Below, piece after piece: positions 19,858 through 28,216 of a stretch of 64,000 bases of DNA. Origin of the DNA: Iamia majanohamensis. Its GTDB lineage: Bacteria > Actinomycetota > Acidimicrobiia > Acidimicrobiales > Iamiaceae. The DNA is taken from positions 1 to 64,000 of the forward strand of contig NZ_CP116942.1 of NCBI RefSeq assembly GCF_028532485.1. The letters are read 5' to 3'. The translations under genes were made by a program, and so were the position numbers. Positions within the stretch are counted from its first letter, which is position 1, and every line of letters begins with the position of its first letter. The notes beneath the pieces are model-generated. The model searched no databases. It worked only from the letters and a program-made list of their open reading frames with translations, and had not been told where the DNA came from.

Positions 19858-20038
19858 GGCCTTCGTCGTCGTTCGCTCGCTGGCGCTCGCTCCACTCCGA
19901 CGAGCTGAGGGTGGTCGCTGCGCTCCCGCCGACTGATCCCGGCGGGTGGCGGCTCGTCCCTCGCAGCCACCCCGCCTCCTCCGGGGGAGACCCCCGGACC
20001 CCCGGCGGCTGCGCCGGCTCATGCCTCCTCGGAAGGCC
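19858..20038. repeat. dispersed repeat, copy 2, with covarying hairpin
   Basis: Starts right after the prfC stop codon and matches the repeat at 12962-13137 along its length: TCGTTCGCTCGCTG, CGCTCGCTCCACTC, CGACGAGCTGAGG, GGCTCGTCCCTCGC, hairpin, GGCTGCGCCGGC. Here the hairpin is TCCGGGGG (19980-19987), loop AGA, CCCCCGGA (19991-19998). The outer pairs differ from copy 1 on both arms, so pairing is kept. The rest of the gap, to 20190, holds only the 41-base tandem repeat. Confidence 0.75.
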
Positions 20039-20079
20039 CTCGCCCCCTCGGTGGTCGCCGTTCCCTGCGGGCCTGGCGT

Positions 20080-20161
20080 TCGGGTGGTGCGGGATCGGCT
20101 GGGCGGTGCGGGCCTCGCGCTCGGGTGGTGCGGGATCGGCTGGGCGTCGCAGGCCTCGCGC
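20080..20161. repeat. 41-bp tandem duplication
   Basis: Two adjacent 41-base units (20080-20120 and 20121-20161) begin TCGGGTGGTGCGGGATCGGC and differ at three bases. They lie between the dispersed repeat and the left end of the IS630-like element and contain no gene. Confidence 0.8.
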
Positions 20162-20256
20162 TCCCGTGGTCGCGCGGGCGCGGTGGGCTAGTGACCTGAG
20201 TCGTTGATCCGCGCGCAGTAGGTGGCGAGGCTGTCGAGGATTGAAGCGCCCCGGGT

Positions 20257-21216
20257 TCAGTGGAGGGCTGGTTGTCCCGACTCCGGGTGGGGTCGGGGGT
20301 GGTGACGGTAGTAGTCGGCTTCGTGTTCGGTCGGGGGGATGTGGCCGATGGCGCTGTGGAGGCGGATCTCGTTGAACCAGTGGACCCAGTTGAGGGTGGC
20401 GAGCTCGAGGTCCTCGACGCCTCGCCAGGGGCCTTCGTGGTGCACGCACTCGGTCTTGTAGAGCCCGATGGTGGACTCGGCCATGGCGTTGTCGTAGCTG
20501 TCGCCGACGGTGCCGATGGAGGCCACTGCCCCGGCGGCTGCGATGCGGTCGGCGTAGCGGATGGAGGTGTACTGGGATCCGGCGTCGCTGTGGTGGACGA
20601 GGCCGTCGACGAGCTGGTCGGCCTGGGCCCTGGTCCACAGGGCCATCTCCAACGCGTCGAGGGGCAGCTCGGTGGGCATCGCTGCGGCGGTGCGCCAGCC
20701 GACGATCCGCCGCGAGAACACGTCGGTCACGAACGCGGTGAACACGGTGCCTGCCCAGGTGGCGATGTAGGTGAAGTCGACGACCCACAGCTGGTTCGGG
20801 CGGCGGCGGGTGAAGTTCCGTCGGACCAGGTCCGGCGGGCGAGCCGCGCCTGGATCGGGCCGGGTGGTCACGAACGCCTTGCCCCGGCGCGCGCCTCGCA
20901 GCCCATCGGCGGCCATCAGCCGTTCGATCTGGCACCGGGGCACCGGACCGAGGTCGGGGTGCTCACCTCGGGCGGTCTCTCGCTGGAGCTGGTGGAAGAC
21001 CTTGCGCGCCCCATACAGGCCCCGGCCGATCTTCGGGTCGCCGTGGATCCGCCGGATGTGGGCCAAGACCGCCTCATCACGGATGGATCGGGCCGAGCGG
21101 GGCCGGGTCTTGGTCGCGTAGTAGGTGCTCGGGGCGATCCCCACGCCGTGCTCGCAGAGCACGCGGCAGATCGGCTCGACCCCGAAGCGGTCCCGGTGTT
21201 CGTCGATGAAGGCCAC
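20257..21216 (-). CDS. IS3-family transposase OrfB (DDE integrase domain)
   Basis: A 319-residue catalytic subunit. It begins FIDEHRDRFGVEPICRVL, typical of IS3 OrfB, with an HTH_21-type region and an rve integrase core. The DDE triad can be placed at VVDFTYIATW, HHSDAGSQY and DNAMAESTIGLYKTE. The GTG start overlaps the last base of the OrfA stop (TAGTG), so translation could be coupled. In most IS3 elements the active protein is an OrfAB frameshift fusion; I see no A-rich slippery site in this GC-rich overlap. The frame is intact. Confidence 0.95.
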   Translation of the reverse strand: MAFIDEHRDRFGVEPICRVLCEHGVGIAPSTYYATKTRPRSARSIRDEAVLAHIRRIHGDPKIGRGLYGARKVFHQLQRETARGEHPDLGPVPRCQIERLMAADGLRGARRGKAFVTTRPDPGAARPPDLVRRNFTRRRPNQLWVVDFTYIATWAGTVFTAFVTDVFSRRIVGWRTAAAMPTELPLDALEMALWTRAQADQLVDGLVHHSDAGSQYTSIRYADRIAAAGAVASIGTVGDSYDNAMAESTIGLYKTECVHHEGPWRGVEDLELATLNWVHWFNEIRLHSAIGHIPPTEHEADYYRHHPRPHPESGQPALH

Positions 21217-21542
21217 TACCAGGGCAGTCGCGGGTCGAGCTCCCGCGCGAAGAACGAGGACGCCGCCAAGAGGATCTCATTGGCTCGCTTGAGCTCGCGG
21301 ACCTCGGCCTCGAGCTCACGCACCCGGGCCGCCTCCGACGTGGTCGTCCCTGGCCGACGGCCGTCGTCGATCTCGGCCTGCTTGGCCCAGGTCCTCAGCG
21401 TGTCGGGGTTGACCCCCACCCGGGGCCCGATCCGCTGCACCGCTGCGTTCAACGACAGCTTCTCGTCCTGCTCCCGGGCCTCGAGCACGAGCCTGATCGC
21501 CCGTTCCCTCAGCTCATCCGGGTACTTCCTCGGTGCTGGCAT
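21216..21542 (-). CDS. IS3-family transposase OrfA (HTH protein)
   Basis: A 108-residue DNA-binding subunit starting MPAPRKYPDELRERAIRLV, with a helix-turn-helix (LNAAVQRIGPRVGVNPDTLR, then W) and a C-terminal leucine-zipper-like segment (RVRELEAEVRELKRANEIL) for OrfA-OrfAB association. The ATG at 21542 matches the family start; an upstream in-frame start at 21575 would lie within the terminal-repeat region. It overlaps OrfB by one base. Confidence 0.93.
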   Translation of the reverse strand: MPAPRKYPDELRERAIRLVLEAREQDEKLSLNAAVQRIGPRVGVNPDTLRTWAKQAEIDDGRRPGTTTSEAARVRELEAEVRELKRANEILLAASSFFARELDPRLPW

Positions 21543-21590
21543 GACTCCACCTTTCCGTGGGATCGATGCCTCCACAAGACCCGGGGCGCT

Positions 21591-22634
21591 TCAGATCTCG
21601 TCGGCGGTCTTGTGCCAGACGAAGGGCTTGGGGTCGTCGTTCCAGCTGGTGATCCAGGTGCGGATCGATGCGGTCAGCTCTCGGACCGAGCGGTGGGTGC
21701 CTCGGCGGAGCCACTTGTTGGTGAGCTCGGCGAACCAGCGCTCGACGAGGTTGAGCCACGAGCTGTAGGTCGGGGTGAAGTGCAGGTGGAACCTGGGGTG
21801 GCGGATGAGCCAGCGCTGGATCGACGGGGTCTTGTGGGTGGACTGGTTGTCCAACACGATGTGCACGTCGAGGTCGTCCGGGACGGTGCGGTCGATGAGG
21901 TTCAAGAACCGCCGGAACTCCTCAGAGCGATGCCTCGGGGTCAGATCGGCGATGACGTTGCCGGAGGCGACGTCGAGGGCGGCGTAGAGGTTGGTGGTCC
22001 CGTTGCGGACGTAGTCGTGGGTGCGCCGCTCGGGGGTACCGGGGATCAACGGCAACACCGGTGCGGTCCGGTCGAGGGCTTGGACTTGGGTCTTCTCATC
22101 GACGCAGAGCACCACCGCGGCATCAGGCGGGTTGAGGTAGAGGCCGACGACGTCGCGGACCTTGTCGATGAACTGCGGGTCCGGTGACAGCTTGAACTCA
22201 TCGACCAGATGCGGTTTGAGACCGAAGGCCCGCCAGATCCGCGACACCGCAGACTGCGACATCCCGGTCGCTGCGGCCATCGACCGCGTCGACCAGTGCG
22301 TCGCGTTCGCCGGGGTCTCCTCGAGGGTCTTGACGATCACCCGCTCCACATCGTCGTCGGTGATCGTGCGGGGCTTGCCCGGCCGCGGGTCGTCATGGAG
22401 CCCGTCCAGGCCGTGCTCGGCGAAGCGGCCGCGCCACTTGCTCACCGTCCCCCGGCCACAACCGAGCCGATCGGCGATGTCGATCGTGTTCTCACCGTCA
22501 GCTGCGGCGAGCACGATCCGGCACCGCAACGCCAAGGCCTGCGAACTCTTCGGGCGGCGGGCCCAGCGTTCCAAGGTCTCCCGGTCCTCGGCGGTCAACA
22601 CGACCTCTGCTCGGCGTCCCATGGCTGCCTCCAT
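21591..22634 (-). CDS. IS630-family transposase, C-terminus cut off by IS3 insertion
   Basis: A 347-residue transposase with N-terminal helix-turn-helix domains (ADRLGCGRGTVSKWRGRFAE) and a DDE core: CVDEKTQVQALDR, IVLDNQSTHKT and SSWLNLVERWFAELT carry the acidic triad. It ends HKTADEI followed by a TGA contributed by the terminal repeat of the inserted IS3. Splicing the flanks shows that 16 residues (LDSLATYCARINDSGH) were lost; these lie at 20239-20190. The catalytic triad is complete, so activity may be reduced rather than abolished. Confidence 0.93.
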   Translation of the reverse strand: MEAAMGRRAEVVLTAEDRETLERWARRPKSSQALALRCRIVLAAADGENTIDIADRLGCGRGTVSKWRGRFAEHGLDGLHDDPRPGKPRTITDDDVERVIVKTLEETPANATHWSTRSMAAATGMSQSAVSRIWRAFGLKPHLVDEFKLSPDPQFIDKVRDVVGLYLNPPDAAVVLCVDEKTQVQALDRTAPVLPLIPGTPERRTHDYVRNGTTNLYAALDVASGNVIADLTPRHRSEEFRRFLNLIDRTVPDDLDVHIVLDNQSTHKTPSIQRWLIRHPRFHLHFTPTYSSWLNLVERWFAELTNKWLRRGTHRSVRELTASIRTWITSWNDDPKPFVWHKTADEI

Positions 22635-22711
22635 CGTCGTCGCTCAACGACGAAGTTCGCGACCAGAACCGGACCTCCTGCCACCTTTTGGAGAACTAAC
22701 GACTCAGGTCA

Positions 22712-23245
22712 CTAGGGGGCCTCGCTGGCCGGGGGTGGGGGAGCGGGAGGGGTGGGGTCCTCCATGGCGTCGAGGCGGGTGCTCAGGGTCTCCAGGGCGT
22801 CGGTGACCCGGTCGACGGCGTCGCGCAGGTCGCCGGTGGTCACCACGTCGGCCAGGGCGATGCGCACCGAGGCCAGCTCCCGGGCCAGGTACTCGGTGTC
22901 GGCCTGGGTGCGCTCGTTCACGTCGCGGTCGATCTCGGCCTGGCGGCGGTCCCGGTCGTCCTGGCGGTTCTGGGCCAGGAGGATGAGCGGGGCGGCGTAG
23001 GCGGCCTGGGTCGAGAAGGCCAGGTTCAGCAGTATGAACGGGTACGGGTCCCAGCGCAGCGCCACCGCGAAGGTGTTGAGGGTGATCCAGAAGACCACCA
23101 GCACGGTCTGGCCCACGAGGAACCGGCCGGTGCCGAGGAACCGGGCGATGGCCTCGGCCAGGCGGCCGAACGCCTCCGGGTCGTACGTGCCGCTCCACTC
23201 CAGCCGGCGCCGGGGGCGCGACAGGTCGGTGCTGCGCCGGGCCAC
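22712..23245 (-). CDS. DUF1003 membrane protein
   Basis: A 177-residue DUF1003 protein. Two transmembrane helices (QTVLVVFWITLNTFAVALRW and PFILLNLAFSTQAAYAAPLI) enclose the conserved DPYPF motif. A long charged coiled coil follows (DDRDRRQAEIDRDVNERTQA and onward). The family pairs with MgtE-N/CBS proteins in actinobacteria (Rv1231c-Rv1232c order), and here the MgtE-N gene ends one base before this GTG start, so the two form an operon. Function is unknown; a role with its partner in divalent-metal handling is conjecture. Its TAG stop coincides with the IS630 target site. Confidence 0.9.
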   Translation of the reverse strand: MARRSTDLSRPRRRLEWSGTYDPEAFGRLAEAIARFLGTGRFLVGQTVLVVFWITLNTFAVALRWDPYPFILLNLAFSTQAAYAAPLILLAQNRQDDRDRRQAEIDRDVNERTQADTEYLARELASVRIALADVVTTGDLRDAVDRVTDALETLSTRLDAMEDPTPPAPPPPASEAP

Positions 23246-23246
23246 C

Positions 23247-24467
23247 TCAGCCCCCCTCGCCGGTCAGGTGGGGCCGGCGCCGGCGGCGCCAGCCGGGGGG
23301 CAGCACGTGGTCGAGGACGTCGTCCACGGTGACCGCCCCCACCAGGCGGTGGGCGGCGTCGCACACCGGCACGGCCAGGGCGTCGTAGGCGGCCAGGCGC
23401 TCCGCCACGTCGCGGAGCGGGAGCTCGGGCGGGACCGGCTCGGGGTCGGCGTGGGCGCACTCCTCCAACCGGGTCGCCGGGGGCTCGCGGAGGAGGCGCT
23501 GGAAGGGCACGCTGCCGATGAAGCGGCCCGTCGGCGTCGAGGTCGGCGGCTGCACGACGAACACCTGGGCCGCCAGCTCCATGGGCCGGTCGGGGTCGCG
23601 CACGGTGGCCAGGGCCTCGGCCACCGTCGCCGAGCCCCGCAGGACGATGGGCTCGGGGGTCATCAGCCCGCCCGCGGTGTCCTCGGCGTAGGCGAGGAGG
23701 CGGCGCAGCGGGGTCGAGTCCTCCGGCGGCATGGCCTCGAGGAGCCGTTGGCGCTCGGCTTCGCTCATCTCGCCCAGGAGGTCGACGGCGTCGTCGGGCT
23801 CCATCTCCTCCAGCACGTGGGCGGCCCGCTCCAGGTCGAGGCCGGAGAGGAGGCCGATCTGCTCGTCCTCGGGGAGCTCCTCGAGCAGGTCGGCCAGGCG
23901 GTCGTCCTCCATCAGCTCGGCCAAGCGCCGCCGCTTGGCCGGGGGCAGGGCCCGGATCCGCTCGGCCACGTCGGACTGGTGCATGCCGCGCAGCTCGGCC
24001 ACCTCGGCGTACTCCGGGCCGGTGTCGAAGTGGGCGGCCACGTCGCCCCACTCGACGACCTCGGTGCGGCGGCGGCGCAGCGGGCCCCGCCCGCCGAGGG
24101 CCACCGCGACCACGAACCAGAACCCGGTGCGGGCGGACTCCTCCATGGCCACGTCGACGATGAAGGCGTCGCCCACCTTGGTGCCGTGGATGTCGCCCAG
24201 CACCAGCTTCTCGCCGCCCCGCTGGCTGAAGGGCTGCACGTCGATGGTGCCCGAGCGCAACCGCACGCCGGAGGCCTCGATGGAGCCGAGGCGGGCCTCG
24301 TTCACGAAGATGCGCCGGCGCTGGACCGTCGCCACCAGCCCGAGCACGCGGGCCGGCTCGGCCCCGGCGGGCACCACGACCACGTCGTCGACGCGGCCCA
24401 GCGGGTGCCCGTCGGCGTCGAGCAGCGGGAGCCGCGCCACGCGGGAGACGAAGATCGGACCGGGCAC
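23247..24467 (-). CDS. MgtE N-terminal domain / CBS domain protein
   Basis: A 406-residue soluble protein. The first ~150 residues hold two PRC-barrel-like segments (LPLLDADGHPLGRVDDVVVV and KLVLGDIHGTKVGDAFIVDV). Next comes an MgtE-N superhelical domain (about 160-265, with repeated ADLLEELPEDEQ / AAHVLEEMEPDDAVDLLGEM patterns) and a CBS pair at about 270-390. Those domains sense Mg in true MgtE channels, but the transmembrane pore is missing, so this is a sensor or regulator rather than a transporter. It is co-oriented and one base from the DUF1003 gene. GTG start. Confidence 0.88.
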   Translation of the reverse strand: MPGPIFVSRVARLPLLDADGHPLGRVDDVVVVPAGAEPARVLGLVATVQRRRIFVNEARLGSIEASGVRLRSGTIDVQPFSQRGGEKLVLGDIHGTKVGDAFIVDVAMEESARTGFWFVVAVALGGRGPLRRRRTEVVEWGDVAAHFDTGPEYAEVAELRGMHQSDVAERIRALPPAKRRRLAELMEDDRLADLLEELPEDEQIGLLSGLDLERAAHVLEEMEPDDAVDLLGEMSEAERQRLLEAMPPEDSTPLRRLLAYAEDTAGGLMTPEPIVLRGSATVAEALATVRDPDRPMELAAQVFVVQPPTSTPTGRFIGSVPFQRLLREPPATRLEECAHADPEPVPPELPLRDVAERLAAYDALAVPVCDAAHRLVGAVTVDDVLDHVLPPGWRRRRRPHLTGEGG

Positions 24468-24533
24468 GCGGGCACGCTACCGCCCGTCCCTGCCGGGGTC
24501 GTCGCCCACCCGGCCCCCCTCCGGGGGGCGCCG

Positions 24534-27500
24534 TCAGCGCGAGTCGCGGTTGTCGGAGTCCTCGCCGTCGTGGCTGCTGGTGTCGAAGCCGCCGTGCTCG
24601 AGGTTGCGCATCAGCAGCTCGAAGAAGGCGTCGGCCGCGACGGGCGGGGAGAACCAGTAGCCCTGGCCCAGGTCGCACCCGATGCCCTTGAGGGCCGACA
24701 GCTGGTTGGGGTGCTCGATGCCCTCGGCCGTGGTGTGCACGCCGAGGCGGCCGCCGAGGGCGACGATGGCCTCGAGCACGGGGGTGGGCTGGTCGTCGGT
24801 GATGCCCCCGACGAAGCTGCGGTCGACCTTCAGGATGTCGACGGGCAGGTCGTCGACGTAGCGCAGCGACGAGTAGCCGACGCCGAAGTCGTCGAGGGCG
24901 ATCTGCACCCCCAGCTCCTTCAGGGCGGTGAGCCGGCTGCGGTCGGTCTCCATGTGGTCGATGATCACCGTCTCGGTGATCTCCAGGGTGAGGGTGGAGG
25001 GGTCGAGGCCGAACTGGTCGACCGCGTCGCGCACCGACTGCACGATGCTGGCCTGCTCCAGCTGGCGCACCGAGAGGTTGACGCTCATGGAGAGGGCGGC
25101 GTCGGGCGGGAGGGTGAGCTGCCAGGTGCGGAGCTGCTGGCACGCCTCCTCCAGGACCCACTGCCCCAGCTGCACGATGAGGCCGGTCTCCTCGGCGATG
25201 CCGATGAAGGCGTCGGGGGCCAGGCGGCCCCGCCGGGGGTGGTCCCAGCGGACGAGCGCCTCCGCCCCGGTGATGCGGCCGGTCTGGAGCGACACGACGG
25301 GCTGGTACATGAGCGCCAGCTGCCCGGAGGTGATGGCCCGGGCCAGGTCGGCCTTGAGCTCGAGGCGCTCGAAGGCGCTCACGTGCATGGCCTCCTCGAA
25401 CAGCTCGACGCGGTCCTTGCCCCGCTCCTTGGCCAGGTACATGGCCATGTCGGCGTTGCGCAGCACGACCTCGGCGGTGGTGCCCTCGGCGCCCACCGCG
25501 GCGATGCCGATGGAGGCCGTGACCACGATCTCCCAGCCGTTGATGTCGAAGGGCGTGCGGAGGTCGTGCAGCAGGCGCAGGGCGACCCCCACCGGGCCCA
25601 GGTCGTCGTTGGTGGGGCGCACGAACACGGCGAACTCGTCGCCGCCCAGGCGGGCGGGGGTGGCCTCGGTGGGCAGGCCCGCCTGCAGCCGTGACGCCAC
25701 CGCGACGAGCAGCTCGTCGCCCACGGCGTGGCCCAGGCTGTCGTTGACGGTCTTGAAGTCGTCGAGGTCGATGAACAGCACGCAGGCGTTGGCCTCGCCG
25801 TCGGAGGCGCTGGCCTCCACCAGCTCGGTGAAGTGGGTGCGGTTGGCCAGGCCGGTGAGGGCGTCGTGGTGGGCCTGGTGGCGGAGCGTGGACTCCAGCT
25901 GCTTGCGCACCGTGATGTCGCGCGCGTTGAGCACGATGCCGTGGATGGCGGGGTCGTGGCGCAGGTCGCTGACGGTCACGTCGAGGGTGCGGCGGGTGCC
26001 GTCGAGGGCCACCGCGGTGAGCTCGATGCTCGGTGCCGGCGACGGGCCGCCGGTCTCCCGCAGGACCTCGAGGAGGGTCTCCTGGGCGCTGTCGCGCTGG
26101 TCGCCGGCGATGATGGCCGACGCCGGCGTGTCGAGCAGCTGCTCGGGCCGGTAGCCGAGGAGCTCGGTGATGGCGGGCGAGACGTAGGTGAAGCGACCCC
26201 AGTCGTCGATGACCGCGACGACGTCGCTCACGTTCTGCACCAGGGCCCGGAAGCGGGCCTCGCTGCGGAACAGGCGCAGCTCGGCGTCCTTGCGGTCGCT
26301 GATCTCCCGGCAGTTGAGCACCACGCCCTCGATCTCGGGGTCGTCGTGGAGGTCGCGGGCGGCCAGCTCGAACCACCGGGGGCTGCCGTCGACGTGGTGC
26401 AGGCGGACCTCGACGGGTCGCCCGAAGGTGGAGGAGTCGGCCTCGGCGAGCAGGTCGGACATGAGCCCCCGGTCCTCGGGGTGGGGGAGCAGCAGGATCG
26501 ACTCGCCGACCAGGGAGACCTCCTCGCGCCCGAGGAGCCGGCGGCTGGCCGCGCTCACGAAGGAGATGTGGCCGTCGGTGCGCACCACCACCACCAGGTC
26601 CGAGGAGTTCTCGACCAGGGCGCGGAAGCGGCGCTCGCTGCGGTTGCGCTGGAGGGCCTCGGAGAGCGCCGCGCTCTCCAGGGCCAGGCCGGTGGTGGTG
26701 GCCAGGGCGTCGAGGGCGTGGCGGACGACGAGGGCGAGGGGCTCCCGGGTGGTGATCACCAGGACCTCGCCGTCGGTGCGACGGCTGCTCAGGGCCACCA
26801 CGTAGGACCACACCTCCTCCTCGGCGTGGGCGGCCACGTCGAGGGGGGCGCCCTCGTGCTCGACCGAGCGGCTGCCCTCGGGGCCCTCGGCCGGAAGCCA
26901 GGCGGCGGTGTCGGACAGGGGGGCCCGGCGGGCCAGGGCCTCGCGCGAGCGCCACCCGGTGGAGGCGGTCACGGCCAGGTGGTCGTCCTCGTGGGCCAGC
27001 ACCGACACCCGGGCCGAGCCGCCCGGCCCGCCGATGAGGCGCACCGAGGCGGCGAGGGTGGCCTGGAGCATGGCGTGGCGGTCGGGGGCCACGGCCAGGT
27101 CGGCGTTGGCCTGGCGGAGGGCCTGCTCCTGGGCCGTGGCCCGCTCCTGGCGGCGGACCAGGTGCACGAGGCGGGCGAGGACGAGCATCGACATCAGCAC
27201 CGAGCTGGTGGCCGCCACCTCGAGGGTCGGCTCCCGGTCCATCGCCACCTGGACGGCGACCAGCAGGGGGTTGATCAGCAGGGCGCCGACCAGGAGGGAG
27301 ATGCGCTTCTTGGTGAGGGGGACGTCGAAGCGGGCCGGGGCCTCGGTGATGCGGGGGAGGTCGGGGTGCAGGGCGGCGGCGCCGAAGAGGACGAAGATGA
27401 ACGGCGAGACCAGCTGGGCCGCGGCGCTCTCCTGGCTGTCGACCGCGCCGATGGTGACCAGCACGTCCTGGATGAAGATGAGGATGATCGAGCCGGCCAG

Positions 27501-28070
27501 CAGGCGGTAGCAGATGGTGCGCGACCCGGGCCCCACGGCCAGCCGGGTGATCATCGCCAGCAGGATCGTGGTGAGGATGGCGTAGGTGGCGTTGAGCGCC
27601 CGGTCCGGGGCGGGGATCGCCGTGTCGGTCACGTGGGGCCACAGCAGGGTGGTCCACACCACCGTGGCCGCCCCCACCGCCACGATGGAGCCGTCGATGA
27701 TCGCAGCCCGGTCGCGGTCGGGGGAGCGGAGGTGGCCGAGGAGCACGCTGCCCGCGATGAGCAGGAGGTAGCCGCAGACGACGATGGCGTCGGCCGGGGA
27801 CGGGAAGGGGCGGTCGACGCCGGCGAGGCCGGCGTGGACGGCCCGGGCGATGCCGCCGGAGAGGAAGGCGATGGCCGCGCCGACGAACATGACCCACGCC
27901 CGCCGGGAGGCGCCCGAGCTGGCCCGGACGGTCAGCAGGCCGATGACGACCGAGGACCAGCCGACCAGCTGGATGTCCGCGGCGATGAGCGCCTCGGAGC
28001 CGCTGAGCGCCGCGAGGGCGGAGAGGGCACCACCGACCACGAGGAAGGCTCGCCATCGGTGTCGTCGCAT
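24534..28070 (-). CDS. membrane-bound PAS-GGDEF-EAL cyclic-di-GMP enzyme
   Basis: A protein of about 1178 residues. The first ~310 residues contain eight or so hydrophobic helices forming a membrane sensor. A GAF-like region and two PAS domains (FRALVENSSDLVVVVRTDG and FRALVQNVSDVVAVIDDWG) follow, then GGDEF and EAL. The synthase motif RLGGDEF is intact, but the inhibitory RxxD site is absent (PTEA in its place). The EAL domain keeps EALVRW, DDFGVGYSSL and KVDRSFV, so hydrolysis is plausible. Both making and degrading c-di-GMP are possible. I favour ATG 28070, preceded by AGGAGG; another ATG is at 28082. It is divergent from the gene at 28217. Confidence 0.9.
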   Translation of the reverse strand: MRRHRWRAFLVVGGALSALAALSGSEALIAADIQLVGWSSVVIGLLTVRASSGASRRAWVMFVGAAIAFLSGGIARAVHAGLAGVDRPFPSPADAIVVCGYLLLIAGSVLLGHLRSPDRDRAAIIDGSIVAVGAATVVWTTLLWPHVTDTAIPAPDRALNATYAILTTILLAMITRLAVGPGSRTICYRLLAGSIILIFIQDVLVTIGAVDSQESAAAQLVSPFIFVLFGAAALHPDLPRITEAPARFDVPLTKKRISLLVGALLINPLLVAVQVAMDREPTLEVAATSSVLMSMLVLARLVHLVRRQERATAQEQALRQANADLAVAPDRHAMLQATLAASVRLIGGPGGSARVSVLAHEDDHLAVTASTGWRSREALARRAPLSDTAAWLPAEGPEGSRSVEHEGAPLDVAAHAEEEVWSYVVALSSRRTDGEVLVITTREPLALVVRHALDALATTTGLALESAALSEALQRNRSERRFRALVENSSDLVVVVRTDGHISFVSAASRRLLGREEVSLVGESILLLPHPEDRGLMSDLLAEADSSTFGRPVEVRLHHVDGSPRWFELAARDLHDDPEIEGVVLNCREISDRKDAELRLFRSEARFRALVQNVSDVVAVIDDWGRFTYVSPAITELLGYRPEQLLDTPASAIIAGDQRDSAQETLLEVLRETGGPSPAPSIELTAVALDGTRRTLDVTVSDLRHDPAIHGIVLNARDITVRKQLESTLRHQAHHDALTGLANRTHFTELVEASASDGEANACVLFIDLDDFKTVNDSLGHAVGDELLVAVASRLQAGLPTEATPARLGGDEFAVFVRPTNDDLGPVGVALRLLHDLRTPFDINGWEIVVTASIGIAAVGAEGTTAEVVLRNADMAMYLAKERGKDRVELFEEAMHVSAFERLELKADLARAITSGQLALMYQPVVSLQTGRITGAEALVRWDHPRRGRLAPDAFIGIAEETGLIVQLGQWVLEEACQQLRTWQLTLPPDAALSMSVNLSVRQLEQASIVQSVRDAVDQFGLDPSTLTLEITETVIIDHMETDRSRLTALKELGVQIALDDFGVGYSSLRYVDDLPVDILKVDRSFVGGITDDQPTPVLEAIVALGGRLGVHTTAEGIEHPNQLSALKGIGCDLGQGYWFSPPVAADAFFELLMRNLEHGGFDTSSHDGEDSDNRDSR

Positions 28071-28216
28071 GGCCCTCCTCATCGGCCGCCTCTCGGGCGA
28101 CAGTAGGGGTCGCTGCGCATCGCGCCCGGCATTTCTCGGCCGGGAGGGCCCCCAGGGCGCCCGAGCGCGACGCGGAGTGACGCGGTAGCCTCTCTCCGTC
28201 CTAGCAAGGGGGTCCC

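Larger units (their letters stand above)
20242..21593 (-). mobile_element. IS3-family element nested in the IS630-family element
   Basis: A 1352-bp element bounded by inverted ends TGAAGCGCCCCGGGT (20242-20256 and inverted 21579-21593), with partial matching continuing inward. The flanking GAT at 20239-20241 and 21594-21596 is a 3-bp target duplication, normal for IS3. It encodes OrfA and OrfB. Removing it with one GAT restores the IS630 transposase reading frame. Confidence 0.93.
20191..22712 (-). mobile_element. IS630-family element, interrupted by an IS3-family element
   Basis: Perfect 15-bp terminal inverted repeats GTGACCTGAGTCGTT begin at 20191 and, inverted, end at 22712. Both are flanked by TA (20189-20190 and 22713-22714), the target duplication typical of IS630/Tc1. 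Without the inserted element and one copy of its GAT duplication the length is 1167 bp, normal for IS630. The insertion falls in the TAG stop codon of the DUF1003 gene and recreates a TAG, so that gene is unharmed. Confidence 0.92.

Noticed and set aside
20191-22712. A composite transposon carrying cargo genes
   Set aside because: All internal sequence is accounted for by the two insertion sequences; there is no passenger gene.
23034-28106. Long + strand frames opposite the MgtE-N and GGDEF-EAL genes
   Set aside because: They mirror genes with intact catalytic motifs on the minus strand and have no recognisable domains.
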